Shown: positions 1-12,870, counted from the first letter of the stretch. The stretch: 64,000 bases of DNA from Castor canadensis (GCF_047511655.1 NC_133391.1:110521384-110585383), one strand, 5' to 3'. Made by a program: numbers and translations. Notes: generated from the sequence alone by a model not told the origin.

Positions 1-2784
1 GGATACAGATATTATTCTATGCTGTGGGCCTTATTGAACACGTGATGTCTGCCCAGTCTTAGGTCCCCTGGAGCCCAGAAGTAAAGAAAAGGCTGGAATT
101 TCTAAGTCATACTAGTAATGAAAGGGAACAGGGAGGATGGTACAAGAGCCTTCCATAAGGGATCTCATGACTACCTCAGAGTCCCTTCCTCTGTTCAGGG
201 AATGTATGTTAATTTGGTGACTGTTAATCTCAGGTTCCAACATTCTTCATAATCTGATCCCACAATATCTTGATCATAGTGCCTGTGGTGAATGTTAACT
301 GGCCTACATTGAAACTAAGTTAGAGCTTGGATTCAGCAATCCTTTTAATTCATTTTTAATTTTTGCTTGGTGGGTTTCGTACTTACAGTCTTCACATATA
401 TTTGACTATCTATTAAGAGTTAGGTCTCCATCGCACCATATCATGGCCATCGAGACATACCAATGATGTTTACTTCCCAGTCTGAGGAACATTGTTTCCT
501 GTTACTCCACTTTGTGGTTTGGAAGTTCAAACAATAATTTTTTCTAGGAAGAATATCAGAGCAAAGAAAACAGTGATGAATTATTCTATTCAATTGAAGA
601 GAACAAACAAAATTCCCCAAGGAGAGAGGAGGATCTGGCATCAGGAGCAGTCCATACAGCTCCTGTTAGCCCACCTAAAAATAAAAGCCCAATGGATCAG
701 TCATTAGAAATACACATTTGCTTCTGTACAAGACACAATGAAGAGAAGAAATTATATTCTCAATAAGATACCTTACTACAAATGTTAATTGGGTCAGAAA
801 GAAAATGAGTCTATGGCACAGTGCAGGAAACTGTCCTCAGCAGAAGAGTTGGCCTGCTGAGAATACAGAGAGGTGCTAGACTTCTGCACCATCTCTCTGC
901 TCAAAAGGCAGAGTTCATTCTCTCCTCTTTGGTACCTACCCACTTCCAAATCTTGTGAGCAAGTCTTCAGAAAAAGGAGACATGGCTGAGAGATGAGTAC
1001 CTTCCATGACAAGTTGTAGAACCAAAGAATGTACACACATGTGAGATTCCCTTCAGTAAAGAAATGTCTATACTCTGGCAGTACTGATGCCAGGAGTTCC
1101 CAAAATATCCTCTATGAAAACATGGCTGCCCCAATGGTCACTAGTCTTCCAAGAAATAGATGAGCCAGTCACTCCCGCAGAATGGTTTAAAAAACAGATT
1201 GTGACCATATTGCTCTTCAGAGTCTCTGCCCTAGAGCACTATGGTCCATGCTTTTTAAATCAGCTCTAAGCAATGTAAAGCATTTATCACAGGCATCAAG
1301 GTGAGTTACAAGGAAGTCAACTGTTCCCAGATAAAAACAATAACAGTTAGTTAACTTTATTTTTCTAAGTATTTTTTTTCTTGGTTCCAAAGTTCTTTGC
1401 CCTATTCATTGTGTACTTTGTAAGTGCCTTTAACGCCTGTTTTTCCCACAGGTACTGGTTCTTTAAGAGCTCTATCATATTCTCATTCACCTTTGTATTC
1501 ATAGAGGCTTTAGAGTAAGAAGAAATTAGTAGACTCAATAAATATTTGATGGATGGATGGATAAGTGTAGGAAAATGAACATACACCACAATACATCAGG
1601 AAATAACATCCAAAGTCCTTGAGATAAATACAAAAGATCAAAGCAAAAATTTCCTACAGTTAATCATCCAAACATTAAGAGAGGACTCCATTGTTCTCTA
1701 GATTTCATCATTGATTCATTACAATTAATTACAAGTATTCGAAATAATGGAATGCTGAAATGTATACTTGCCATCACTGACACTATCAAAAATGTCAGTC
1801 ACACCCAAAATAGCTACAGCTTGTGTAACCAGGAAGAACTCAGAGGTGTTAGTGTCAGTCAGTGTCTCAGGAAAGTCTGGAAGTCATCGTCTTGAACAGG
1901 AGGGCTTCAGGACATGGAGAGCAGTTTGTTCTCTTGACCCCAGAGCTGGGTCACACACCCACAGCACTTCCTGAGGGGAAGAAGTTGGAAGAGGACCCAA
2001 GTCAGATCTCTGCTTTAGAATGAAGCAGATGACATTTGTCTTCACCTCCCTTTTAGTGTCCTCTTCCTTGTCTCCCCCTAACCCTTATCTGTGCTTAGAA
2101 ATCAGAATGGACAAGTCCCAACAGGATATAAAATAACTTAAAAGAGTATGTGGATTTGGTCTATGAACATTTTCCTTTTTCATAGAAGTAATGCTGTTAC
2201 TCTGTGAAATGATGGAATTTATACCATTAATAAAGCCAGAGATTTGAGGGATGATGATCAGAGCCAGCTTCACATTGAGTAGGTAATTGCTTACTGAACA
2301 GGCTACATATATTATCTTAAAGTTTGGATCTTAAGGTCCTCTGTGCCTTGGATCCTCTGTGACTATGTAACTATTCACGTTATAAAATTAAACATTTCAC
2401 CTCCTAAGAGGTTGATAGCAGAGGTTATCAGGCTTACGACATTGTTCAGTGGTTCTCTAGAGACCTCTAGTGATCAGAATAGGCATGCATTTTTGTCATG
2501 AGCAGAAAGAAAAGAGATGAAGGGATGTTGGCTGAACAAAAAGAAGACCGAAGACCTACAATCCAGTGATCTCCCCCATAAAGGAAACATGTGGAGCTTT
2601 CAGTAAGAGATGGTTTGAGTCATTTACTTCTCCATCTACATTTTTGCTCTATCTCTTCTTTATCCATGTTACAATGCAGTTTGTCTTGCCTTTGAGAGCA
2701 CTTGTCCATACTGGGCCATGTAATTCATTTTTATTGCTTTACCTTGACTATCTAGAGGGAAAAAAAAAAACCAAACAAACTTTG
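1..2784. other. Intergenic, no gene recognised
   Basis: No reading frame here resembles a known protein and none is longer than about 90 codons. The only repeat hint is near 1530-1560, where ACTCAATAAATATTTG followed by GGAT units resembles the 3' terminus of an L2 LINE. The rest is unassigned AT-rich sequence. Confidence 0.5.
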
Positions 2785-2962
2785 TCCTTATCTTTCTTTC
2801 TTTCTTTGTTTTTGGCTTTGGTTTTTTGAGACAGAGTTTTACTATGTAGTCCAGGCTGGCCTCAAACTCACTGTGCAGCCCAGACTGGGCTTGAATTCAA
2901 AATCCTCCTGTTTCAGCCTCCCAAGTGCTGGGATTACAGACATGAACCACCATGCCTGGCTA
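2785..2962 (-). repeat. B1 SINE with CTTT-rich tail
   Basis: Read on the minus strand, the element opens with GCCAGGCATGGTGG, continues with TGTAATCCCAGCACTTGGGA and closes with CTGTCTCAAAAAACC. This is the order of a 7SL-derived B1 monomer with its internal Pol III promoter. Its A-rich tail appears on the plus strand as the T-rich and CTTT repeats at 2785-2825. There is no ID-like right arm. Confidence 0.85.
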
Positions 2963-3589
2963 CCACTTGGCCTTTTAAAGGATCCACATTTTCCTATGTG
3001 TTCCATAGTCTCCTACATCTTGTTTCACCTTGACATTCACTTAGTCTTTCATTATTCAATTCTCATGCATATGTGTACACCTAGACAAATGCAAGAATAT
3101 GATATTGCTATCTTTACTTTTCAATATTATCCTCCCAGGAAAGTGGTTCTTCAGGGACGCTGAGTTAGACTGTATCAGAGATTAAATTTTAGGAGCTAGT
3201 TACTGCTGGTTTGCTGGGTCATTGTGAAGCTTGAGAAACCACAAGAACCAAGTTTTAATTATGTATATTTAAAGGCAGAGGAGTCAAAAAAAAAGATGAA
3301 GAATGTCAAGCTTTCCAGGAGATTCAGAGATGACCCTTCTCAATAAATAAAAATCATTCTTACAGATTTGTGGTACAGATAATATAAGTGTCTACTTTAA
3401 CCTGAAGTATTACTATGTATGTTGATAATTTTTATTTTCCTCTCCTAAGTTAGCTTACACAACTATTAAGCATACATATTAATAAATATTCATATATTAT
3501 AACATAGGCTTACCAGTATGTACTAAGACATTCTTTTAAAATTAGATTTTAATTCTTCTTGGCTTTGAACAAATCACAATCTCAATAGT

Positions 3590-3700
3590 AGAAGGAGGTG
3601 GAATGACCCTGACCCAATCACAACATATTGTATACATGTATTGAAATGTCACACTGTACTCCATAAATATGTAATATTAAAAATAAAAGTATATTTCTAA
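3590..3700 (+). repeat. Diverged L1 3'-end fragment (tentative)
   Basis: The order TATTGTATACATGT, then GTCACACTGTAC, then an A-rich AATAAAAG tail parallels the L1 3' UTR copy at 58990-59060, which has a TATTGTAAGC, CACAATGTACCC and AATAAATAAA order. Divergence is high, so the family call rests on this parallel only. Confidence 0.4.
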
Positions 3701-3717
3701 AATAAAAAAAGAGCTGG

Positions 3718-3937
3718 AAGCTAGGTACTGGTGGCTCACACCTGTTATCTTACCTACTTTGGAGGCTGAGATCGGGAGGATCATGGTTCAAGGCCAGTCT
3801 GGGACAAATAGTTTGTGAGACTCCCATCTCCAAAATAACCAGAACAAAATGAACTGGAAGTGTGGCTCAAGTAGAACACCTGCTTTCCAAGCATGAAGCC
3901 CTGAGTTCCAACTACAGTCCCACCAAAAAAAAAAAGA
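3718..3937 (+). repeat. Composite SINE (B1/Alu-like left arm plus ID-like right arm)
   Basis: The left arm carries TGGTGGCTCACACCTG and GGAGGCTGAGATCGGGAGGA, a 7SL-type SINE signature. After an A-rich linker the right arm reads TGTGGCTCAAGTAGAACACC and CCCTGAGTTCCAACTAC, the A-box and B-box regions of a tRNA-derived ID-like unit, and ends in an A run. This two-part layout recurs through the window on both strands. Confidence 0.85.
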
Positions 3938-4934
3938 GGTCGAACCCCACCAACAGATATGGAGTGTGGATTGCTAGCACACCATATATAAATTTTATCT
4001 GAACTCCTACTTCACATTGAAGTTGTATTCCAAGATCATGAACAGTTCTCTCCAACTCGTTAAACAAAAATCTCTACTGCAAATGAAGCCCTTTCTTCCT
4101 TTTCTCCTGAGACAGAATTGGTCAGAACTGTGGTAGAAATAGCAGGTCCTAAGAACCTACCTAATCTAAGCCCATATTTGTTCAGTGTCCTCTCATCATA
4201 AGAACATAGGAGCTCTCCAAAACCCTACCAAATGAAAGGTTGGTCCACAAAATTGTGAGGTACATAATCCTTAATGGCTGATCAATGGGGAGTTATGTCC
4301 AGTGCTTTGTAGCATTAAAGGGCTTTTCAATCAAAAGATTAAATAGAGAGAGAAAAGGAAGCATGAGTTCTTTCCTTTGGTTAGCTTCCTTAATTCAACC
4401 AAACTTGGAAAGAGCAGAGACTGATAAACACCTGACAATATTTCTAATGCACAAAGTTCAAGATGATGATATTAGCACAAAAGCAAGCTGGTTTCTATGT
4501 CAAGATGAGGTTCACTATAAAAACAAATCACTTGTTAATGCCTAAAATATTTATTGAGTGCCTAAATTATGAAGGCTATCACATGGAGTTTCCAAAACGC
4601 TTGACTTCATGTTGCTTCTATTTTCCAAAATTATAAGAGTGTGCTATATATGGAAAATATTTTTAAATAATACTACCAGAAGGTCTGGTACCATAATCCC
4701 CATTAGGCAAAAACCATCTTTCTTTTGATAGTCTGTTGTAGAAAGCAAGAGCCTGAAGGTACAAAGTTCATAAGGAACAAAAGAGTAAAGGATGCTCCAC
4801 AGGAGAAACAGGGTTTTGCAGTTGCTACACAGTGAGAGGGAAGGGAGAAATGAAGAGCCAGTGCATGGCACAGTATGAGGAGTTAAGGCCAAGTAGCCAG
4901 AGAAGAATCCACCTTAGTAAGCTAGTGACTTTTA
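3938..4934. other. Intergenic, no gene recognised
   Basis: Short open frames only, none resembling a known family. No confident repeat is visible. Confidence 0.4.
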
Positions 4935-5250
4935 AAAATAAAAAGAGTGAAAAGGAGGAGGAAGAGGAGGAGGGGGAAGGGGAAGGGGAAGAACAAGAAA
5001 AAGAAGGGGGAGAAGAAAGAGGAGAAAGAAAAGGAGAAGGAGACAATGAAGATTATAAAGGAGGAGGAGAAGGAGAAGGAAGAGGAGGAGGACGACGAGG
5101 AAGAGGAGGAGGAGGAGGAGGAGGAGGAGGAGGAGGAGGAGGAGGAGGAGGAGGAGGAAGAAGAAGAAGAAGAAGAAGAAGAAGAAGAAGAAGAAGAAGA
5201 AGAAGAAGAAGAAGAAGAAGAAAGATGGGAGGAGGAGGAGGAGGAAGAGA
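4935..5250 (+). repeat. Long GGA/GAA polypurine tract
   Basis: An almost pure purine strand of about 300 bases. An irregular GGAGAA-rich lead (4935-5100) is followed by near-perfect GGA repeats (about 5101-5158), GAA repeats (about 5159-5222) and a short return to GGA (5226-5247). Because of the repeat every frame stays open: runs of Glu, Gly or Arg on the plus strand and Ser, Phe or Leu on the minus strand. These frames are artefacts, not genes. Mirror-symmetric purine tracts of this type can form intramolecular triplexes, and GAA blocks are length-unstable. Confidence 0.95.
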
Positions 5251-5275
5251 TATAAAAACAAGAGAGGAACAATTA

Positions 5276-8200
5276 GAAATACTGGTCTCTGGGCAGTGAA
5301 TCCCCTAACTGCATCCATCAGCCCAACATCACCAGGCTCAACCTGGTGAGTGGCACCCCCTGGAGTCCCCTGCCTGAGCCTACAAGGCTGCTCACAGAAA
5401 CCATTGTTTCTGACTCCCCAAAGCCCTTTCAGACCCTGCCAACTCAGCCCATGCCAGTTGCTAAAGTCTTTCATAAATGCATAAAAGAAATAAGTAATTT
5501 AGTAACTTAGAAAATTCAGTAAATTCAGCAAATTGGTCATTTAACAATTATCAAAATGGTTTTTGGAAAATTGGACCAATTGTGCTATGAGAATGGAATC
5601 ATTTCCAGGTTTTGGCAAGTCCTCCCACCAGTCCATTCAGTTCAGCACCATACATTCACTCCTTCCATTCTTCTACTTCCCCCCAACAAATATCAAAGTG
5701 TCTAAATCTCAAGAACTTGCCTTCATTGTTTGAGAGAGGATCAAGGGTTTAGAACTTGGGCCTGGGGAAACAATTTCTGACAAATAAACAAATCTTAAAT
5801 GAGTAACTAGGGTTACCCATAAGAAAAAATATCCATAATTGAGAGAGGTTACTATCAACCCACAATTGCCTCAGAAGTAGGACACAGACCAGTTGTTAGA
5901 ATTCATGAAACCTTGAGGTGTGGCAGTAAACATGCTTCTTTTCAGTCCAGGCATCCTCTGCCTTTCAGCAAAACCATTCTCTAGATTTTGTCATTGAATG
6001 TGAGACCATATGGCTGCTCTGGAAGACACTCTTCCATCATGGTCCAGGGCTGAGCACTGAAACAGATCCTGGATATGCCAGTTCACAGGTGTGGACTTCC
6101 CAGAGTGCAGCTGGGACCTGCCATGAAAAATGGAGCAGGAGGAATGTTGGAGGTACGAGGACAGCACCTGCTCTTCTGAACTTATTCAGTCCCCTTACAA
6201 CCACCTTGTCAACCAGGAAAGACAGGAAAAAACTAAACATACATGAAGAGAGGTTTATTACTGTGAGCAGGAAAAATCCAGCTGGGAACATAAAGATCAC
6301 ACAGGAAGCATGTGACACTTCCTTTTAGTAGTCCCCAGCCATGGACCAGCCAACACTGCATTTTGAGAGCCAAAGACACATCTTCAGAAATGTGGAGCAC
6401 CCAGAAGCAGAGGGAGTAGGTGAGTGTGCATCTCCCATCACCTCAACCATAGGTCCCAAGGTCCTACCTAGCACCAAGCCAAGGAAGGGACTCTCAGCCT
6501 CTGTCTATCTAGCTGGGTGGCAATAAGATGATCAGTGCACCCCATGCCAGACCTGAGATTCTCCTGCTGTGGGCATCTAGCAGTGGGAACAATGACCTTA
6601 AAGCTGCCTCTTACACAGAGTGGGGGTTTGTGTGAATGAGGTTCTGGCAGCTGTATTCGCAAGTCTAAAAATTGATGCTATCCTGAGGACACAAAGGCCC
6701 TCTTCATTCCTTTAATAAGATTTGGAGAGGAGGTAAATTTGTACAATGGAACAAACATGAAACTTAACACAAAGGCCAGAAGACTGTGCATGGCTGGCTC
6801 TCTCCAGCGATCCTTGGAGAGACACAACCCATTATTAATAATACTCCTTAATTTGCTCGGGAGTGGGGCCAGCACATGGGCTGCAGGATCCAATGCTCAG
6901 CCCAGAGCTATGATAGATCCCAGCAGCAACATCTGCAGCTGCATGTGTGCTTTTCAGAAACCACCAAATTCAATACCTCAAACAGCCACGGTTGAATCTT
7001 CTGGGAGAGGTCAGATCAACCTGCGGTTATTCATGTTTGACGCGCTGCTCTGAATTTGAGAAGATGTCTGACATTCCTGACACTGAATGAGTTGGGGTCA
7101 GCTTGACAGGGGTCAATAGAAAAAGACCCATGGTGCTGTGGGAAGCTAGCACAAACTTTCCAGAAACAGCTTGCTCTACTGTCTCCCCAGACCTCAGCTC
7201 ATTCCACTTCCTGGGCTTAGATGAGAACAGGGCCAGGAAACAAATGGTTCATATTTCATCCTCCAGACCCTGAGCTACAAAAGCCCTCAGTCTATGATTT
7301 CCTCCTGGAGTTCACAGAGCACAGCATCCCCCAGATGGGCATGAATTGCCACTCTGTCGTCCCTGGCTAGGCCCTGGTGTGGTGTGCAGTAAGAGTTCAC
7401 ACTGTCACCCTTGTTGCAAAGAGCCCCGGAACAGAGTGCTTCTGTCCTGATGGCACATTTAATTTTAAATCAAAGTCACAAAAGCTGAAAGTGACCACTT
7501 CCCTGGGAAATAAGAGTGTGAGTTTGGGGTGGAATTTCGCTTCTTACTGGAACCTTGTCTCTGCACTGGAAGAGACTTTTAAATGTCTTCAGTCAATAAT
7601 GACAGGGATTCCCTCTTTGACAGCCAAGCACCACACATCCTTGCTATTCACCTAAAGACTCCTACACTCCTGTTCCCCAATTATACTCAGAAGTCATGTT
7701 CAACATTGTGCTTACTCTATGATGAAGTGGGGGTACACTTTTCACCCACAGTGACGAGAGCTCAATTCATGTAATTCTTGGCCTCCTTTTGCTTCTTTAT
7801 TTACCTCCACCCTTGGGACTTATCTCATTGGTAAATTAAACTAATGGGAATTAAAAATAATAATAAAACAAAATATAGAAGATATTTTTAAAAAGAAGTC
7901 ATGCTGCAGATTTTGTCAAGGAAAGGAGAATGACTGTGGCTTACTGGGTTCCAGAATCCCTCACTGCTCAGCCAGGGAACCCTTCACAAGGCCTTAAATA
8001 GTAAAACTATGAGAGGCCATAACTGCTTCCTCCACATGGCTGGGCAGACAGCAGGAAGGGTGAAAGAGCTCATCTCTAACCACCCTTCTCCTCTTGGCCA
8101 AATAGGGGCCAGGACTAAGGAGCTGGGCTCCATCAACAGGAAGATTGGATCCTGCGATGCCACTAAATCAATCAGCAAACTAGTCCATCTTTACTAAGCA

Positions 8201-8299
8201 TCTCTGATGCCTCTCTCTGAGTTAAGCCATCCAGGAAAAAGACAGAGATATAAGGATGGTCTCCAAAGAGGCCTCTACCAGCACCACAGCACAGTGAAG
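5276..8299. other. Intergenic, no gene recognised
   Basis: No recognisable protein, RNA gene or clear interspersed repeat. Open frames of 60-105 codons overlap on both strands and show no family signature. Confidence 0.4.
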
Positions 8300-8490
8300 C
8301 AGGATAGTACAGGAGTGAGGGCATCAACTGCAGAGCTAGACTGCCCAGGTATAAATCCAGATTCCATCACCCATTCACAGAAACATATATGGGACAGGTT
8401 ATTTATGTCACCATTTTCTCAATTGCAAAATGAAGACAGCAGTAGGGCCAACCTCATAAGAATTACTGTTAGAAATAAATACCAACATGC
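8300..8490 (+). repeat. MIR SINE
   Basis: The order of an ancient MIR is visible: an exon-like GAGCTAGACTGCCCAGG core, then ATTTTCTCAATTGCAAAATG matching the conserved 'tttcctcatctgtaaaatg' box, then AACCTCATAAGAATTACTGT. It is heavily diverged, as expected of a repeat older than the rodent radiation. Confidence 0.65.
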
Positions 8491-9706
8491 ATAAAATTCT
8501 AACTTATATGAATACCAACTATTAATGGGATTTTAAAAAACAAAAGCATCAACTACAAAGCAAAAAAATTACTATGACAGAGCTAAGCAAAAAGAATCAT
8601 TTTTTCCATTTTCTTTAAATCAACTTGAGTCCGATTCAAGCATTCAGGGAATGCAAGTACAGTCCCCATTGGGGCACCCTGGGGGGCTGGGAAGTCCTTC
8701 ATCCATTGCTTGACTTTTCTCCAGTTTCTGCTGTGATGCCTGATGTCACAGCCCACTTGATCCCTTCATGGCCATCAGCTCTGACACCTCCTTGCCTCTC
8801 TTGGAGGTCAGAAACATTTGAAAAGTCTGGAGACCTATAAAAGGGCCCAGCCTTACATAACACAACATGTGACCATCTCCAAGGTCTTCCAGCCACCACA
8901 AGGCCCTACCCATATTTACCATCCTCTATCCCTTTTCCCCTTTTGGAGTTTCTCTTTTCCTGCTTATCCACAAATGTACTTCCCATAGCCTCACCCCTTT
9001 CTTACCATCCCATCCAAAGCACCTCATGTCATCAATGGAAAAAGAGGCAGGAGTATTTCACTCTAAGGAGTTTCTATTTCCCTCCAACAGGCAAAGATGC
9101 AAAGGATCTGCTGCTTAAATGGGGATTGAACATGTAGCATGTACAATACAAGTTAACAGGTAATATTCTGCTGCAATAACATATCAGGTATAAATGTTAC
9201 ATTATGTCAGGTTGATGCACAGTGATCAGGAACCCAGATTTAAGAAAAAAAAAAACATGATTACATTCTACATTATCTCACCTAGTAGAAGTTTGGAGCA
9301 AAGTAGTGCAGCCTGTGTAGGAGGTCAAAGAGGCACCACTCCCACCTCACAGTTGTAGAGGCTCCTACTGGAAAATTACTACTCACCTGAACTCCAATAC
9401 AGGAGGAGTTGGCTTGGAGAAGGAGAAGAAGGAGAAGATTGCAGCCAAAAACTAGAACCAGGGCAAAAGAATGAAGGTAATAGTCCTAGAGAGGAGGAGA
9501 TATAAGGCAGATGGGTAGTTTGGGGTAGCCAAAGTCAGGGCAGGTCACCAAAAGGCAGCGTACCCTGTACTTTGCAGCTTGATCATTAACACTTGGGTCT
9601 GGCTTCTGAAACAGGAAATGAGTGCTCCAGGTGGTATGTCAGGAATATGCAAAGCCTAGGAATAAAGAGACCAATTTAAAGATAGATCATTTTAAATGTT
9701 GCATTT

Positions 9707-9992
9707 AGACTAGGCTTTTTAGCTCACACCTGTAATTCCAACTACTCAGGTGGTGGGAATCAGGAGGATTGTCATGCAAGGCCAGTCCAGGGAAAAAGTT
9801 AGCATATGCCCTGCCATCCTAGCTATGTAGGAGGTATAAAATAGTCAGATCATGGTTCAGGACAACCCATGCAAATAAGCATGAGACCCTACCTGAAAAA
9901 TAACTAACCAAAAAGGGCTGGGGCGTGGCTCAAGTGGTAGCGTGCCTATCTTGCTAGCAGGAAGCCCTGAGTTCAAACCCCAGTGTAAAAAA
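9707..9992 (+). repeat. Three-part composite SINE
   Basis: A first left arm (GCTCACACCTGTAATTCCAA at about 9720) is followed by a second, diverged left-arm-like unit (CCATCCTAGCTATGTAGGAG, then GAGACCCTACCTG). After CCAAAAAGGGCTGG comes an ID-like unit with GTGGCTCAAGTGGTAG (A-box region) and GAGTTCAAACCCCAG (B-box region). Compared with the usual two-part copies, an extra left-arm segment is present. A copy of the same plan lies at 39451. Confidence 0.8.
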
Positions 9993-10188
9993 CTTCCCAT
10001 CTATAATAAGACAAATGTTTAATTAGTGAGAAGGCTGAAAAATTTTAGTAAATTGCAAAGATAAAATGGGAAGAGGATGTTGTCCTGTGGTCCCTTTATA
10101 TTGCCTTAATTCTCCTCAGGCCCAAAGTATTTCTGTATTAACATCAATAGTGTTTTCTTTAAATCAGGACTTAATAATCAGGATTCCT

Positions 10189-10190
<2 letters not shown>

Positions 10191-10231
<41 letters not shown>
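10191..10231 (+). repeat. (TC)n microsatellite
   Basis: About 20 uninterrupted TC units. Confidence 0.97.
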
Positions 10232-10234
<3 letters not shown>

Positions 10235-11031
10235 GCAGCAAAGTTTTGAGAACCTTATTTAACTCTCCCTATATAAGAATCATGTATTTTCTAGTCTATT
10301 CTATTTTATCTTATTTTATCTTCTTGTAAACCCTGGTCCCGAATGACTGATTTTATGGCATACTCATGGGGCTCTACCCACAGTAGAAAAATTGATGCCA
10401 TAGCTGACGTGGAGCCATTGAAGGGACATCAGCAAGGAAGTGCCCTAGCTGGGTTAGTGATTCTAGTAAATTATTTTCTGGGATGAAAGGAGTTTGCCTT
10501 TAAGAGGGATACAAGGAAGGAGGCAGATCTTGCAGGAGCTTCTAGTTCTCTGGGTGAGCTGCAATGAGGTTATGACCTGTAGCAGAAATAATAGAGGAGG
10601 TGACAGTCCCAGAAAGCTAGAATAGGTAGGAGCTGGTACTGGATTAGATAAGGATCTGAAAGAGTGGGAAACATCTAGAATGGATCCCAAGTTTCTTCCT
10701 CAGCATGCAGGCCTAAATAGGCAACAGATGAGACCTCCTTGGGTCACCTTGAACTTGAGGTTTCTAAGGGATATTCACATGGAGATGCTCAGCAGAAATC
10801 CATGAGTATTTCTGAAACTTTAAGGGAAAATCTGAACTTTATTAATATTTTAAAATTATCAGCATTTGAGTAGTAATTAAAACATTGAGAATAGAATTGA
10901 TCCCCGGGAGACTTCTATTGCACTCAGCAAATAGGACATTGCTTTATCCTGTCTCTGTGTATGGGAGTACATGTATATCATATTTTACAAATGAAATTAA
11001 TTAATTGCTATGATATTTTATCCACCATATG

Positions 11032-11061
<30 letters not shown>
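11032..11061 (+). repeat. (CA)n microsatellite
   Basis: About 15 uninterrupted CA units. Confidence 0.97.
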
Positions 11062-11062
<1 letters not shown>

Positions 11063-11762
11063 TAAAAACAAAACTAGCAAGACAACCCCAGACTTCACAG
11101 TAGAACTCAGAGTGGTAAGATGCCAGATATTATTTGGCACTTTAAACCAATGCATATCTCCCCTTTGCTATGTGACTGTGGCTTCACGAGCTGAAGACAC
11201 ACCTGCCAGCTTATTGCTGCACCCACACATCCAATCCTGTGCTCAGCACAGCATCTGGTACATAGCAGACACTATGAGGAGAATTGTAGAATGAATGGAA
11301 CAGTGGTCTCACCTCCACATTTGTCCATCACATTCATACATCACTGTGCTTCAAGAGCAGGATTTATGTGTAGCTGATAAAAGGGAAACTTTTGATAATA
11401 GAAAAATGCTCTAATTATAGGTAGTGTGAATTTCTGGGGAAGATGGCCAGTATTTTTGGTAAGATATGACAGAAATTATTTTTGTATCTAAAACTACAAT
11501 ATAGAATAAAACAATCTTCTACTATGAGAATACAATTACTATATTCCTAACAAATGTAACAGTTATGCTTGACTAAAATGCATTTTCTTATACAAATACA
11601 CAATTTCACAAAGATGTCACATTATATAATTTTTAGAACTATCAAAACAACTAATTGAAAAATATTTTGTTTTAAGACTCAAAAATATCTATGCTCACCA
11701 GGTGGTGAATAGAAACTAATTACATCAATAAATTATTTCATTTTTAGAAAATAACACTTCCG

Positions 11763-11850
11763 TTTTTCATTTTTTCCATTTTTCTTTTTTTTGGGGGGGT
11801 CATTTCTCCCCCTCCCTTACCACCCACTCTGCCCCCTCCATTTTTCATTT
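11763..11850 (-). mobile_element. Ultra-short L1 3'-tail insertion with target-site duplication
   Basis: The direct repeat TTTTTCATTT occurs at 11763-11772 and 11841-11850. Between them are only 68 bases: a T-rich tail, then GGGTCATTTCTCCC and a C-rich block. This is the reverse complement of the L1 3' end seen at greater length at 54955-55083. It is an extremely 5'-truncated L1, with almost nothing left but the poly(A) tail and part of the G-rich tract. Confidence 0.75.
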
Positions 11851-11879
11851 AAAATAAACACATTAAAAACAGCAGATGC

Positions 11880-12022
11880 AGCCAGGCACCAGTGGCTCAT
11901 GCCTGTAATCCTAGCTACTCAGACGGCAGAGATCAGGTGAATCACAGTTCAAAGCTAGCCTGGGCAAATAGTCCACCAGACCGTTTTATAAAAAAACCTT
12001 TCACCAAAAAAAAAAAAAAAAA
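11880..12022 (+). repeat. B1/Alu-like SINE, left arm only
   Basis: GCCAGGCACCAGTGGCTCAT, CTGTAATCCTAGCTACTCAG and GCCTGGGCAAATAG identify the left arm of the local composite SINE. It ends in an A run at about 12006-12022 with no ID-like right arm. Confidence 0.85.
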
Positions 12023-12344
12023 GATGACTGAGGATTTGTATATTGTTTGATATTAAGTGAAAAAAAATACAAAACCCTCTAACCTACATTCAAAATTGTA
12101 TTAGTTTGATACATTTGTCTTTCATGGATGAGACAGGGAGCCTAACTCTCTTTTTGATGGAAACATAGGGATTACCAGTTCTCAATACTGTATTTGTATT
12201 TGTATTAAACACAATAGTGTATTCAATATATCCTAAAATATGTCCCCATAAACAGGCCAATGTATTTGTTTGTTAATCTTCCAAAGAGTGATTAGATAGC
12301 ATTTTTAAAGCCCTAATCAGGAATTCTTCCAAAGAAGCCTACTA

Positions 12345-12870
12345 CAAGCAGTTTTAAGCACTGTGGTCCCCTCTTTATCCATGGCTTCACTTTCTGAGGA
12401 TTCAATTACATGTAGTACCCTCAGTCTGAAAATACTAAATGGCAAATTCCAGAAATAAGCAGTTCTTAGTTTTAAATCAAATGCCAATCTGAGTAGTGCA
12501 ATGAAATATTGAACCATCCCTCTCCATCATGCCTGGGATATGAGTCATCTACTTGTCCAGCATATCTATTCTGTATATACTACCCTCCCATTAGCCTTTT
12601 AACAACCATCTTGGTTATCAGATCAACTGTTGTAGTATCATAGTGCTTATGTTCAGGTACAGTAAGATACTCTGAGAGAGACCCCATAACTTTTAGTACA
12701 TAATACTGTTATAATGATTCTATTTTATTATTAGTTGCTGTTAGTCTCTTACCATGCTTAATTTGTATATCAGACTTTATCATAGGAAAAGTTAGAGTAT
12801 ACAGATAGGGTTCAGTACTACCTGTGTTTTCATATGCCCCTTAGGACAGGGATTACCTCCATTTGTTTTC
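12345..12870 (+). mobile_element. Tigger-like (TcMar) DNA transposon remnant
   Basis: The end at about 12359 reads CTGTGGTCCCCTCTTTATCC, followed by TCTGAAAATACTAAATGG, ATTCCAGAAATAAGCAG, GGTTATCAGATCAACTG and TATTAGTTGCTGTTAGTCTC. These boxes occur in this order in non-autonomous mammalian Tigger elements. The far end (CCCCTTAGGACAGGG) is a degraded inverted copy of the terminal repeat. It encodes nothing. Confidence 0.75.

Noticed and set aside
4832-5474. Long open frames on both strands through the polypurine tract (poly-Glu, poly-Gly/Arg, poly-Ser, poly-Phe/Leu)
   Set aside because: All frames are open only because the DNA is a GGA/GAA repeat. No flanking domain, splice sites or family similarity supports any of them.
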